Positions 1 to 6,134 of a stretch of DNA of 6,923 nucleotides are shown piece by piece. Location: contig JAFSTL010000083.1 of NCBI GenBank assembly GCA_017450545.1, positions 1 to 6,923 of the forward strand, given 5' to 3'. The notes under the pieces are model-generated. The model saw nothing but the letters and a program-made list of their open reading frames with translations. It did no database searches and had not been told where the DNA came from. The stretch is from Alphaproteobacteria bacterium. Lineage in GTDB: Bacteria > Pseudomonadota > Alphaproteobacteria > RUG11792. Numbering within the stretch: position 1 is the first letter of the stretch; every line of letters starts with the position of its first letter. Both the position numbers and the translations under genes were made by a program.

Positions 1-174
1 ATACTTAACAGAAGAAACAAACTCCTCTTCCATCTTCATAAACCGCTCCAACGACTTATTCACCCCATTCATAGGATGACAGTCATCGTGAATACATTCG
101 GTATAAGAACTAGCATAACATGCTCCACACCCTGAAACAACCAACCCCATGAATACTAAACTTTTACATATCAT
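1..174 (-). CDS. Small Cys-rich exported protein, probable lipoprotein (5' part only)
   Basis: The first 58 codons of a minus-strand gene are visible, with no stop before the window edge; the C-terminus is missing. The N-terminus has a short basic n-region (MICK), a hydrophobic stretch SLVFMGLVV, and then VSGC at residues 13-16, which fits a lipobox (V-S-G before Cys16). If so it would be lipidated on Cys16 and held in the inner or outer membrane. A signal peptidase I cut after Ala21 (CYA/SS) is the alternative. The following segment is Cys/His-rich (C19, C27, H29, C32, H33, with C27 and C32 framing IHDD) and then becomes charged and helical (SLERFMKMEEEF). I chose the ATG at 174 because it gives the best signal peptide; an in-frame stop lies about 50 bases upstream. 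No Shine-Dalgarno sequence is visible. It is divergent from the IS remnant and gyrA. I do not recognise the family. The signal peptide is seen in the sequence; the export and lipidation are inferred. Confidence 0.6.
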   Translation of the reverse strand, partial: MICKSLVFMGLVVSGCGACYASSYTECIHDDCHPMNGVNKSLERFMKMEEEFVSSVKY

Positions 175-221
175 AAAAACACACAACAAATGTATTACTC
201 GACTTTGAGTTAGTTCAATCT

Positions 222-247
222 ACAAGTTCCGGACAAGTCCGGACAAG
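222..247. repeat. Short tandem/inverted repeat (ACAAG-TCCGG units)
   Basis: Two and a half direct units, ACAAGTTCCGG, ACAAGTCCGG and ACAAG, follow each other with a period of 11 and then 10 bases. Inside them CCGGAC-AA-GTCCGG (229-242) is a 6+2+6 inverted repeat. It lies 48-73 bases upstream of the minus-strand exported-protein start, in what would be its 5' leader or promoter region. A period near one helical turn would suit a repressor or activator operator. That is only an inference. There is no T-run after it on either strand, so it is not an intrinsic terminator. Confidence 0.5.
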
Positions 248-308
248 ATAATTCTGGGAGAAAAACGTCTTTGTTTTCGCATTATAATAAACTTAGGCTC
301 TTGACTAG

Positions 309-322
309 ACACTGTCGTCAAA
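309..322 (+). repeat. Left terminal inverted repeat of the IS5-like remnant
   Basis: ACACTGTCGTCAAA is the exact reverse complement of 848-861. It is preceded by CTAG at 305-308, the putative target duplication. The match extends one base further out (A304 against T866). Confidence 0.85.
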
Positions 323-375
323 GATGCTAAAAAGTGATAGAATAGTCTTGAAGATGTCTGAAGTGAGAAATAACG

Positions 376-852
376 ATGTTGCATAGGCATGATATAAATG
401 ATGAAATTTGGGAGCAGATATTGAAAACAGTGAAGCTATATAAAATGTCATATGCATGCGAGTGGCGCAAGAGCTGGAAATCAAGGCATGGCAGTCTCAA
501 AAGGGGGCTGAATACGAAGGTACGTGTTGCGGTGGATGCCCGCGGAATGCCGTTGAAGATACTCATATCAGATGGGAATGTGCACGATAAAAGACAAGGG
601 ATAGGACAGTAGAAGTATAGTTGAATTTGCGGTGAAGAACGGAATGAAAGCTGTAATTTTATCTCTGAGCAATGCGAAAATGCAGAGAAATTATGATAAA
701 GAATTTTATAAAAAGAGACATATTGTTGAAAAATTTTTTTCTTAAAGATTAAGAAATTTAGAAGTATTTCAACAAGGTATACCAAAAATATCTCGTCCTT
801 TCAAGCTTATTTCACCATCGCATCCATTATGCTCTACTGCAATTCCTTTTGA
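376..852 (+). pseudogene. IS5-family DDE transposase, broken (two internal deletions and a frameshift)
   Basis: Three pieces of one transposase are readable. Piece 1 (376-about 600) begins MLHRHDINDEIWEQI, the usual IS5-type N-terminus. It then jumps at about residues 16-18 (near 421-427) straight to TVKLYKM and to the central block GLNTKVRVAVDARGMPL, ending at VHDKR and running out of frame to a stop at 610-612. Piece 2 (605-733), in another frame, reads DSRSIVEFAVKNGMKAVIL, then YDKEFYKKRHIVEKFF; the Glu of RHIVE is the expected catalytic E. Piece 3 (739-852) returns to the first frame with KIKKFRSISTRYTKN and SIMLYC, and stops at a TGA inside the right terminal repeat. The switch between pieces 2 and 3 falls in a run of seven T (734-740). 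Both segments that should carry the catalytic Asp residues are missing, so it cannot be active. Family members are usually about 250-270 residues. Confidence 0.85.
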
Positions 853-861
853 CGACAGTGT
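848..861 (-). repeat. Right terminal inverted repeat of the IS5-like remnant
   Basis: TTTGACGACAGTGT is the exact complement of the left end and is followed by CTAG (862-865). It overlaps the transposase stop codon at 850-852, so the reading frame ends inside the repeat. Confidence 0.85.
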
Positions 862-865
862 CTAG

Positions 866-880
866 TATCAACGGTTGATA
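866..880. repeat. Perfect 7+1+7 palindrome beside the IS right flank
   Basis: TATCAAC-G-GTTGATA is fully symmetric around G873. It starts at the first base after the flanking CTAG of the IS remnant and lies about 170 bases upstream of the gyrA promoter. It could be a protein-binding operator or a recombination scar. It has no T-tail and the arms are AT-rich, so it is not a terminator. Function unknown. Confidence 0.55.
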
Positions 881-1048
881 AAAAGTATGGAGATGAACAA
901 TGGATGGGGGGGAGGATGGATGACACGTATGCGCACAAAGGGGCAAAATTTGTCACTACATGCTGGGAAAATGAGTTACGACGTCCGTGTATCCTCGTAT
1001 ATCAGAGATGTAAATATTGATTATCGATGAAGTGATCTCAACAGTGAA
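881..1048. other. Unassigned spacer between IS remnant and gyrA promoter
   Basis: I recognise no gene here. Two overlapping short frames are open: one with ATGs at 887 and 893 that ends at a TGA at 1028-1030 (45 codons from 893), and another open from 853 to a TGA at 1018-1020 that reads WMGGRMDDTYAHKGAKF but has no good start at its head. Both cross a G-run of seven (906-912) in the purine-rich stretch GGATGGGGGGGAGGATGG, which is odd in this AT-rich sequence. The stretch may be the decayed tail of a gene. SSB, which precedes gyrA in some relatives, was considered, but no SSB motif is visible. Confidence 0.4.
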
Positions 1049-1077
1049 TGGACAGCTGACAGATGGTATGTTACAAT
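1049..1077 (+). promoter_or_regulatory. Sigma70-type promoter of the gyrA-lptF-lptG operon
   Basis: A -35 box TGGACA (1049-1054), a 17-base spacer and a -10 box TACAAT (1072-1077) each differ from consensus by one base. TG at 1069-1070 gives an extended -10 (TGT-TACAAT). Transcription would start near 1084, leaving a leader of about 24 bases before the gyrA ATG. No other promoter is evident before lptF or lptG. Confidence 0.7.
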
Positions 1078-1107
1078 AGCTTATCTGGTGTGAATTAATG
1101 CGAATAA

Positions 1108-3759
1108 ATGAGTGAAAATAGCGACATCGTATCGGTAGCGATAGAAGAGGAAGTTCAAAATTCGTATCTTGATTATGCGATGAGTGTGATAGTTTCGCGC
1201 GCAATTCCAGATGTTCGAGATGGGCTAAAACCGGTGCATCGGCGTATAATTCACGCGATGAATGAGACAAGTAATCACTATAACAAGCCGTATCGCAAGT
1301 CGGCGAGAGTTGTTGGTGAAGTGATGGGAAAATACCATCCTCATGGCGACGCAGCGATATACGACACTATGGTGCGTCTTGCTCAAGATTTTAGTCTCAG
1401 AGTGCCACTTGTCGATGGACAAGGAAACTTCGGATCACTGGATGGAGATTCCGCTGCGGCTCCTCGTTACACCGAAGCAAGAATGGCGCCTGTTGCACAT
1501 GAATTAGTTGCAAACATCGATGAAGACACGGTGAATTTCGCTCCAAACTACGATGGAACGATAATGGAGCCGATTGTTCTTCCGGCCAAATTTCCCAACC
1601 TGCTGGTGAACGGCTCAAATGGAATAGCTGTTGGAATGGCGACATATATACCAACTCATAATCTCGGGGAAGTTATAGATGCTTGTTGCGCGGTTCTGGA
1701 TAATCCAGAATTGACAACTGATGATTTGATGAGAGAATACATACCAGGTCCAGACTTCCCTACTGGTGGCGTTATAATGGGCAATGGAGGTATACGAAGC
1801 GCGTTTAACACCGGACGAGGGACTGTTATTGTTCGAGCAAAAACGAGCATAGTAAAAGAGCGTGGGGAAAGAGAAAGCATTATAATTCACGAAATACCAT
1901 ACCAAGTTAATAAAGCAAAGTTAGTCGAAAGGATTGCGGAACTAGTTAAAGATAAAACTGTCGAAGGAATAAGCGATATACGTGATGAATCCAACAAGGA
2001 CGGCGTCAGGATCGTCATAGAGTTGCGTAAAGACGTTGTTGGCGAGGTAATTTTAAATCAGCTATTCAAGCTTACTCAACTTCAGACAAATTTGAGCTAT
2101 AACATGGTTGCCTTGGTAAAAAATCGACCAGTAAAGTTATCGCTTCGTGAAATTATCGATAATTTTATCGAGTTTAGGCAGGAAGTAGTCGTCAGAAGAA
2201 GCAAATTTAACCTGAAGAAATGTCGGAATAAAGCTCATATATTGCTTGGTTTTGGGTTGGCAATATCAAATATCGATAGAGTTATTCAAATAATTCGCTC
2301 TGCCATAGACCGCCAAGAGGCAAAAGACAACTTAATGGCAGAGAAGTTTAATGCAGAAAATATTAAGTCGCTTTTGGAATTGGTTGATGGTTATTCCGAC
2401 AATTCACAGATGTATAAGTTAACGGAAGAGCAAGCAAATGCGATTTTGGATTTGAGATTACACAAATTAACTGGGTTAGAAAGAGATAAGATACGAAGCG
2501 ACTTGAGCGAAGTTATTGCTCAGATAAACGAATTATTGGCTATTTTAGGTTCGAAACAAAAAGTGAAAGAGATTATAAAATCTGAAATGCTGGAGGTTAA
2601 AGAAAAATATAATACCCCGAGGTTGACCAAAATCGAACAAACTTTTGAAAATGTCGAAGATGAGGATTTGATACAAAAAGAAGACATGGTTGTCACATAC
2701 ACCATGGAGGGATACATTAAGCGAGTGCCTCTTGCTACTTACCGGTCTCAGAAGCGCGGAGGACGTGGTCGAAATGGTATGGAGACGAAGGAAGAGGATA
2801 TTGTTAAGAGCGTTATAATTGCTAATACTCATGACGACGTTTTGTTCTTCACGAATGTTGGCAAAGTTTACAAAATGAAGGTACATAAACTTCCGATAGG
2901 GTCGCCAACCTCTAAAGGACGAGCTCTCGTTAATATGCTATCAGTCGATGAAAATGAATCGATTGCGACAATTTTAACGGTGAGAAAAGATGAGGGATTA
3001 AATGATAAAACGCTAATTTTCACAACGTCATTTGGGAATGTGCGTCGCAATAAATATCAGGATTTTGAGAATATTCAGTCTAATGGAAAACGCGCGATAA
3101 CGCTTGATGACGGAGAAAAGCTCATCGATGTCAGGTTTTGCAAAAATGACCAGGATGTTTTCCTAAGCACACGAAATGGTGTTTGCAATAGGTTTCCGGT
3201 TGATGACTTACGTATTTTTGCCGGCAGAAATTCCCATGGAGTACGCGGAATAAAACTGAAGCCGGGAGACGAAGTTATTTCGATGGCAAACTTGGATAGA
3301 TATGATCTGGAAAATATAGAGGAACGGGAAGAGTATCTGAAAAATGCTGATAAGTTAAGAAAACTCGTCAAAAAAGGCAAACTTGAAAACGGCGGGATTG
3401 TTGAAGATAGAATGACAATTCTGGCACAAAACGAAAAATTGATACTAACTGTGACGGAAAATGGTTTTGGAAAAATATCATCCTCTTATGACTATCGCTC
3501 GACAAGCCGTGGAACGCAAGGATTTACCAACCTAGCAATAACCTCGAAAAACGGAAAGGTTGTGGCGTCTTTCCCGGTTCAGTATGATTCGCACATAATG
3601 ATGGTTACGAATACAGGGCGTATTATGAGGTGTTCCGTCGAAGAAATCAGAATAACAAGGAGACATTCGCAAGGTGTTATACTATTCAGGTTAAATGACG
3701 GAGAGTTTATCACGTCTCTTTCTGAAGTGAATGAAACTGCAGACGACGATTCTCAGTGA
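1108..3759 (+). CDS. gyrA: DNA gyrase subunit A
   Basis: Breakage-reunion subunit of the A2B2 gyrase, a cytoplasmic type IIA topoisomerase that introduces negative supercoils using ATP hydrolysed by GyrB. The 883-residue protein is complete and close to the E. coli length of 875. The N-terminal arm leads into SSYLDYAM-like and DVRDGLKPVHRR motifs, then the winged-helix block with KYHPHGD (75-81) and the catalytic PRYTEAR, with Arg120-Tyr121 as the nucleophile pair. Ile173 in NGIAVGMAT is the DNA-bending isoleucine. Tower and coiled-coil regions follow to about residue 500, with the conserved dimer-gate block AILDLRLHKLTGLE near 445-458. The six-bladed C-terminal domain begins near 525 and contains the GyrA box QKRGGRG (548-554), which separates it from ParC. 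A charged insert of about 35 residues (730-765) sits between blades, as is usual in alphaproteobacteria. The quinolone site has Ala82 where E. coli has Ser83; Asp86 (E. coli Asp87) is kept. No strong Shine-Dalgarno precedes the ATG. lptF follows after 11 bases. Confidence 0.98.
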   Translation: MSENSDIVSVAIEEEVQNSYLDYAMSVIVSRAIPDVRDGLKPVHRRIIHAMNETSNHYNKPYRKSARVVGEVMGKYHPHGDAAIYDTMVRLAQDFSLRVPLVDGQGNFGSLDGDSAAAPRYTEARMAPVAHELVANIDEDTVNFAPNYDGTIMEPIVLPAKFPNLLVNGSNGIAVGMATYIPTHNLGEVIDACCAVLDNPELTTDDLMREYIPGPDFPTGGVIMGNGGIRSAFNTGRGTVIVRAKTSIVKERGERESIIIHEIPYQVNKAKLVERIAELVKDKTVEGISDIRDESNKDGVRIVIELRKDVVGEVILNQLFKLTQLQTNLSYNMVALVKNRPVKLSLREIIDNFIEFRQEVVVRRSKFNLKKCRNKAHILLGFGLAISNIDRVIQIIRSAIDRQEAKDNLMAEKFNAENIKSLLELVDGYSDNSQMYKLTEEQANAILDLRLHKLTGLERDKIRSDLSEVIAQINELLAILGSKQKVKEIIKSEMLEVKEKYNTPRLTKIEQTFENVEDEDLIQKEDMVVTYTMEGYIKRVPLATYRSQKRGGRGRNGMETKEEDIVKSVIIANTHDDVLFFTNVGKVYKMKVHKLPIGSPTSKGRALVNMLSVDENESIATILTVRKDEGLNDKTLIFTTSFGNVRRNKYQDFENIQSNGKRAITLDDGEKLIDVRFCKNDQDVFLSTRNGVCNRFPVDDLRIFAGRNSHGVRGIKLKPGDEVISMANLDRYDLENIEEREEYLKNADKLRKLVKKGKLENGGIVEDRMTILAQNEKLILTVTENGFGKISSSYDYRSTSRGTQGFTNLAITSKNGKVVASFPVQYDSHIMMVTNTGRIMRCSVEEIRITRRHSQGVILFRLNDGEFITSLSEVNETADDDSQ

Positions 3760-3770
3760 GTTGATAGAAA

Positions 3771-4835
3771 ATGTTCACCATAGCTTTCAAATATATACTG
3801 AAAAGGCTGTTGGTGACGTTTTTCATAGTTTCTCCAATAATAATCCTAATGACTTGGATTGTTATGTCGGTGAAATATATCAGCTTAATAGTTTCTGACG
3901 ATTTGTCCTTTGGGATGTTTTTAAAATTAGTTTTATGCGTTTCTCCGGGAGTATGCGGAATAATTTTGCCGATATGTTTTTTAATATCTTCAATAATTGC
4001 TGTTTATACATTACAAAACGATAAAGAGCTCGTCGTATTCATGGCTTCTGGCGCAAATCCCAATCTTTTGCTTTCTCCAATTTTGTTGCTAGGCATTTGT
4101 GTAACAGCTATTGTGTTGCTCATAAACACGGTAGGGGCTCCGTCGGCGTATAAGACATTCGAGAACTTAAAAGAAAAACTTCAGACAAGAATATCAACAA
4201 ATTTTTTGAGTACACAGGCATTCACTACAATTGGAAACTCCGTTATATACGTTGGTTCAAGAAACGCAAATGCGCTCCACAACATATTCATCTCGTATAT
4301 TTCCGAACGGCGCAACTCAAACACGATAATTGCACGACATGGAGCAGTCGTTGCCAAGGATAAACACATATACATAAAATTATTACATGGATATCGACAA
4401 GAGCTAGACAAAAACAACGAAGCTGTTGCAACACTGTCGTTTGATGAGTTGACGTATGATATAACAGATTTAGTCACACAGTTTTATGAAAAATCATCCA
4501 AGGTAAAATTTAAGACGCAAACTGAATTGATGCGCGATTACAAAACCAGCAATGATGCACAGCAGAAAATGAATTATTTGTCAGAATTTCACTCAAGACT
4601 GACGATTCCTTTTGTTTCAATCATCAATGCGCTCATTGTCGGACTACTATTGTTGTCCCCTCAAGCAAGAGGAAGAGGTCGAAACCGGGCGATAGTCGCG
4701 TTCTTATGCGGAACAGCTTGCTATGCAGGGATAATGATTTTGATAAATGGCAATACAAAAATTTTATATAACTACGTAACTATCTGTGCATTGAGCGTAT
4801 TTTTATATATATCTTTTTTGAAATATCGAAATTAG
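3771..4835 (+). CDS. lptF: LPS export ABC transporter permease LptF
   Basis: One of the two inner-membrane permeases of the LptB2FG transporter, which extracts lipopolysaccharide from the inner membrane and passes it to LptC and the periplasmic LptA bridge. The 354 residues (E. coli 366) show the YjgP/YjgQ plan: hydrophobic helices at about 10-36, 52-80 and 100-122, a periplasmic beta-jellyroll at about 125-270, and three closing helices at about 277-297, 304-325 and 331-350. The family cytoplasmic motif NDKELVVFMASGANP (83-97) lies after the second helix and is the expected coupling region to LptB. HSRLTIPF (274-281) opens the second membrane half. LptF is favoured over LptG because of the DKELVVFMASGA form and its first position in the pair. 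It is cotranscribed with gyrA (11-base gap) and lptG (2-base gap); the ribosome binding site is weak. lptB is not in the window. Confidence 0.93.
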   Translation: MFTIAFKYILKRLLVTFFIVSPIIILMTWIVMSVKYISLIVSDDLSFGMFLKLVLCVSPGVCGIILPICFLISSIIAVYTLQNDKELVVFMASGANPNLLLSPILLLGICVTAIVLLINTVGAPSAYKTFENLKEKLQTRISTNFLSTQAFTTIGNSVIYVGSRNANALHNIFISYISERRNSNTIIARHGAVVAKDKHIYIKLLHGYRQELDKNNEAVATLSFDELTYDITDLVTQFYEKSSKVKFKTQTELMRDYKTSNDAQQKMNYLSEFHSRLTIPFVSIINALIVGLLLLSPQARGRGRNRAIVAFLCGTACYAGIMILINGNTKILYNYVTICALSVFLYISFLKYRN

Positions 4836-4837
4836 AA

Positions 4838-5929
4838 ATGCATACGATCTTAATAAGATATATAACAAAAAGTTTTTTCAAAAGTTTCTTGGCTGTGTTT
4901 TTTTGTTTTTATGTAATAGTGACCATATTGGATATGATGGACGTTGTGAGGCAATATTATTCAGCTGGATACAATCCTTCGATACCTTTTATTATAAAAG
5001 TGACATTGTGTCGTGCGCTTTTAAACATGACGTCTTTCTTTTCTTTTATTGTTTTATTGTCTGCAATTGTATTTTTCATTGTAATGAATTCAAGACTAGA
5101 GATAACTATAATAAAGAGCATCGGAACTTCTACTAAAAAACTGTTACAATATATATTTATTTCTGTCGCAATTTTAAGCGTTCTGTATATAACTGTTTTT
5201 GACGCTATGTCAGTTTATTCTTTTAGGTATCTTAAATTGGCTAATATAAGTATGAAGTATGATTCACAATCTAGTGAAAATTTAACAATAACAAACAAAG
5301 GAATATGGTTTCGGGATAAATATGAAGATGTCTCTTATATTATATCTGCTCGGGGTTTTAACAAATCTGGAACATCACTATTTAATGTGAGAATATTTAC
5401 ATTTGATAAATATGGAGATTTAAATAAAACTGTAATAGCTAAAAGCGTAAATATCTCCAATGGGCAATGGAAAGCTGCGGATTCCAAAGAAATAACGAAT
5501 GATGGGGAGACGTATACACATGAGGAATACCAACTGCCTACGCATCTATCCTATAAAAGACTACAGAGGATGGTCACAAATCCGCAAAGTATTTCTTTTT
5601 GGCAGATACGGAAATATATGGCAATACTGGATAAAGTGGGATTGTCCAGTGTTCAATATCAAATGCACTGGTTTTCTAGAATATCTGTGATATTGCAAAT
5701 GTTTGCGTTTGTCGCTATGGTAACAGCATTTTGTATAAACTATAATCCACGCGACAATAAGACATATATACGCAAAATAGCATGTTTACTTATTGGAGCA
5801 TTTCCAATACACTTCATAAACAACGTAATACTGGCTTATGGTACAAGTGGCAAGATTCCCATTTCATTGGCCGCAACTATTCTGCCGGCATTTGTTTTAT
5901 GCATTGGTCTGGTGGTGATGGAAGATTGA
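4838..5929 (+). CDS. lptG: LPS export ABC transporter permease LptG
   Basis: Second permease of LptB2FG, partner of LptF in the inner membrane. The 363 residues (E. coli 360) have helices at about 13-34, 63-84 and 102-122, a periplasmic jellyroll at about 130-275, and helices at about 279-300, 310-331 and 342-360. Diagnostic points are the first-helix exit ILDMMDVVRQ (30-39), the coupling segment NSRLEITIIKSIGTS (84-98), the KGIWFRD strand (154-160) at the start of the jellyroll, and NPQSISFWQI (248-257), all of LptG rather than LptF character. The start lies 2 bases after the lptF stop, with no Shine-Dalgarno visible, so translation probably depends on ribosomes terminating on lptF. It is the last gene of the operon here; the usual alphaproteobacterial followers (lptD, surA, pdxA) are absent downstream. 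Codon use is AT-rich like its neighbours. Confidence 0.93.
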   Translation: MHTILIRYITKSFFKSFLAVFFCFYVIVTILDMMDVVRQYYSAGYNPSIPFIIKVTLCRALLNMTSFFSFIVLLSAIVFFIVMNSRLEITIIKSIGTSTKKLLQYIFISVAILSVLYITVFDAMSVYSFRYLKLANISMKYDSQSSENLTITNKGIWFRDKYEDVSYIISARGFNKSGTSLFNVRIFTFDKYGDLNKTVIAKSVNISNGQWKAADSKEITNDGETYTHEEYQLPTHLSYKRLQRMVTNPQSISFWQIRKYMAILDKVGLSSVQYQMHWFSRISVILQMFAFVAMVTAFCINYNPRDNKTYIRKIACLLIGAFPIHFINNVILAYGTSGKIPISLAATILPAFVLCIGLVVMED

Positions 5930-6055
5930 AAATATGGCTTGGGCTGAAGGGGCTCCTAACTGATTATCGAATAGAGTAATTCCTCATTAAACAGCAAAAA
6001 AGAACATTTTTCGTATTAAGCTATGTTAAAGTCGCCTTTCTCCAGATTTTTCTGC
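5930..6055. other. Gene-free spacer after lptG
   Basis: No gene and no convincing hairpin-plus-T-run terminator is visible. A nine-codon frame beginning at the ATG at 5933 is too short to credit. Two short A-runs after GC occur (GCAAAAAA near 5994 and 6054); the second belongs to the promoter that follows. Transcription of the gyrA operon may end by Rho or read through. Confidence 0.5.
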
Positions 6056-6095
6056 AAAAAAATATTTGACGGTCTTATCAAACTTATGCTACAAT
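6056..6095 (+). promoter_or_regulatory. Strong sigma70-type promoter with A-tract and extended -10
   Basis: A -35 box TTGACG (6066-6071; one base off consensus), an 18-base spacer and a -10 box TACAAT (6090-6095; one base off) are preceded by TG at 6087-6088, an extended -10. A run of seven A (6056-6062) sits just upstream of the -35, where an UP element would bind the RNA polymerase alpha subunit. Transcription would begin near 6102, about 33 bases before the ATG at 6135. This is the best promoter in the window and implies that the downstream gene is expressed separately from lptG. Confidence 0.75.
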
Positions 6096-6134
6096 CTCAT
6101 CATAGGTGGATGTTTTGATTTTAGACATTTTGTT

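Larger units (their letters stand above)
309..861 (+). mobile_element. Degenerate IS5-family insertion sequence with intact ends
   Basis: A 553-base element is bounded by perfect 14-base inverted repeats (ACACTGTCGTCAAA at 309-322 and its complement at 848-861). CTAG flanks it at 305-308 and 862-865. CTAG fits the YTAR-type target duplication of the IS5/IS427 groups, although because CTAG is itself palindromic it could instead be an extension of the inverted repeat to 19 bases (304-322/848-866). Inside is a broken DDE transposase of IS5-family type. Intact members of this kind are roughly 800-900 bases, so around 250-300 bases have been lost internally. The ends look functional, so a full-length relative elsewhere in the genome might still move it in trans. 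The assignment to the IS427/IS1031 side of the family is by remembered protein resemblance only. Confidence 0.85.

Noticed and set aside
229..242. CCGGAC-AA-GTCCGG as an intrinsic terminator
   Set aside because: The loop would be only two bases and no T-run follows on either strand.
327..785. 152-codon open frame on the minus strand
   Set aside because: It lies antisense across the readable IS5-type transposase pieces, and its translation is Phe/Ser/Cys-rich with no domain. It is a shadow.
893..1030. 45-codon plus-strand frame upstream of gyrA
   Set aside because: It is short, has an ill-spaced ribosome site and crosses a G7 run. It has no similarity I recognise, so it is described only as part of the unassigned spacer.
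956..1270. 104-codon minus-strand frame overlapping the gyrA start and promoter
   Set aside because: It overlaps the conserved N-terminal coding region of gyrA and its promoter, and has no recognisable domain.
1108..3759. Topoisomerase IV subunit A (ParC) as an alternative
   Set aside because: The GyrA box QKRGGRG and the full six-blade-length C-terminal domain identify GyrA.
4903..5136. 77-codon plus-strand frame inside lptG
   Set aside because: It is out of frame with lptG, which is continuous and well conserved across this stretch.
5782..5979. 65-codon plus-strand frame crossing the lptG stop
   Set aside because: Most of it overlaps the last lptG helices in another frame, and it has no ribosome site or family resemblance.
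5930..6060. Intrinsic terminator after lptG
   Set aside because: Only scattered A and T runs were found, with no GC-rich stem followed by Ts.
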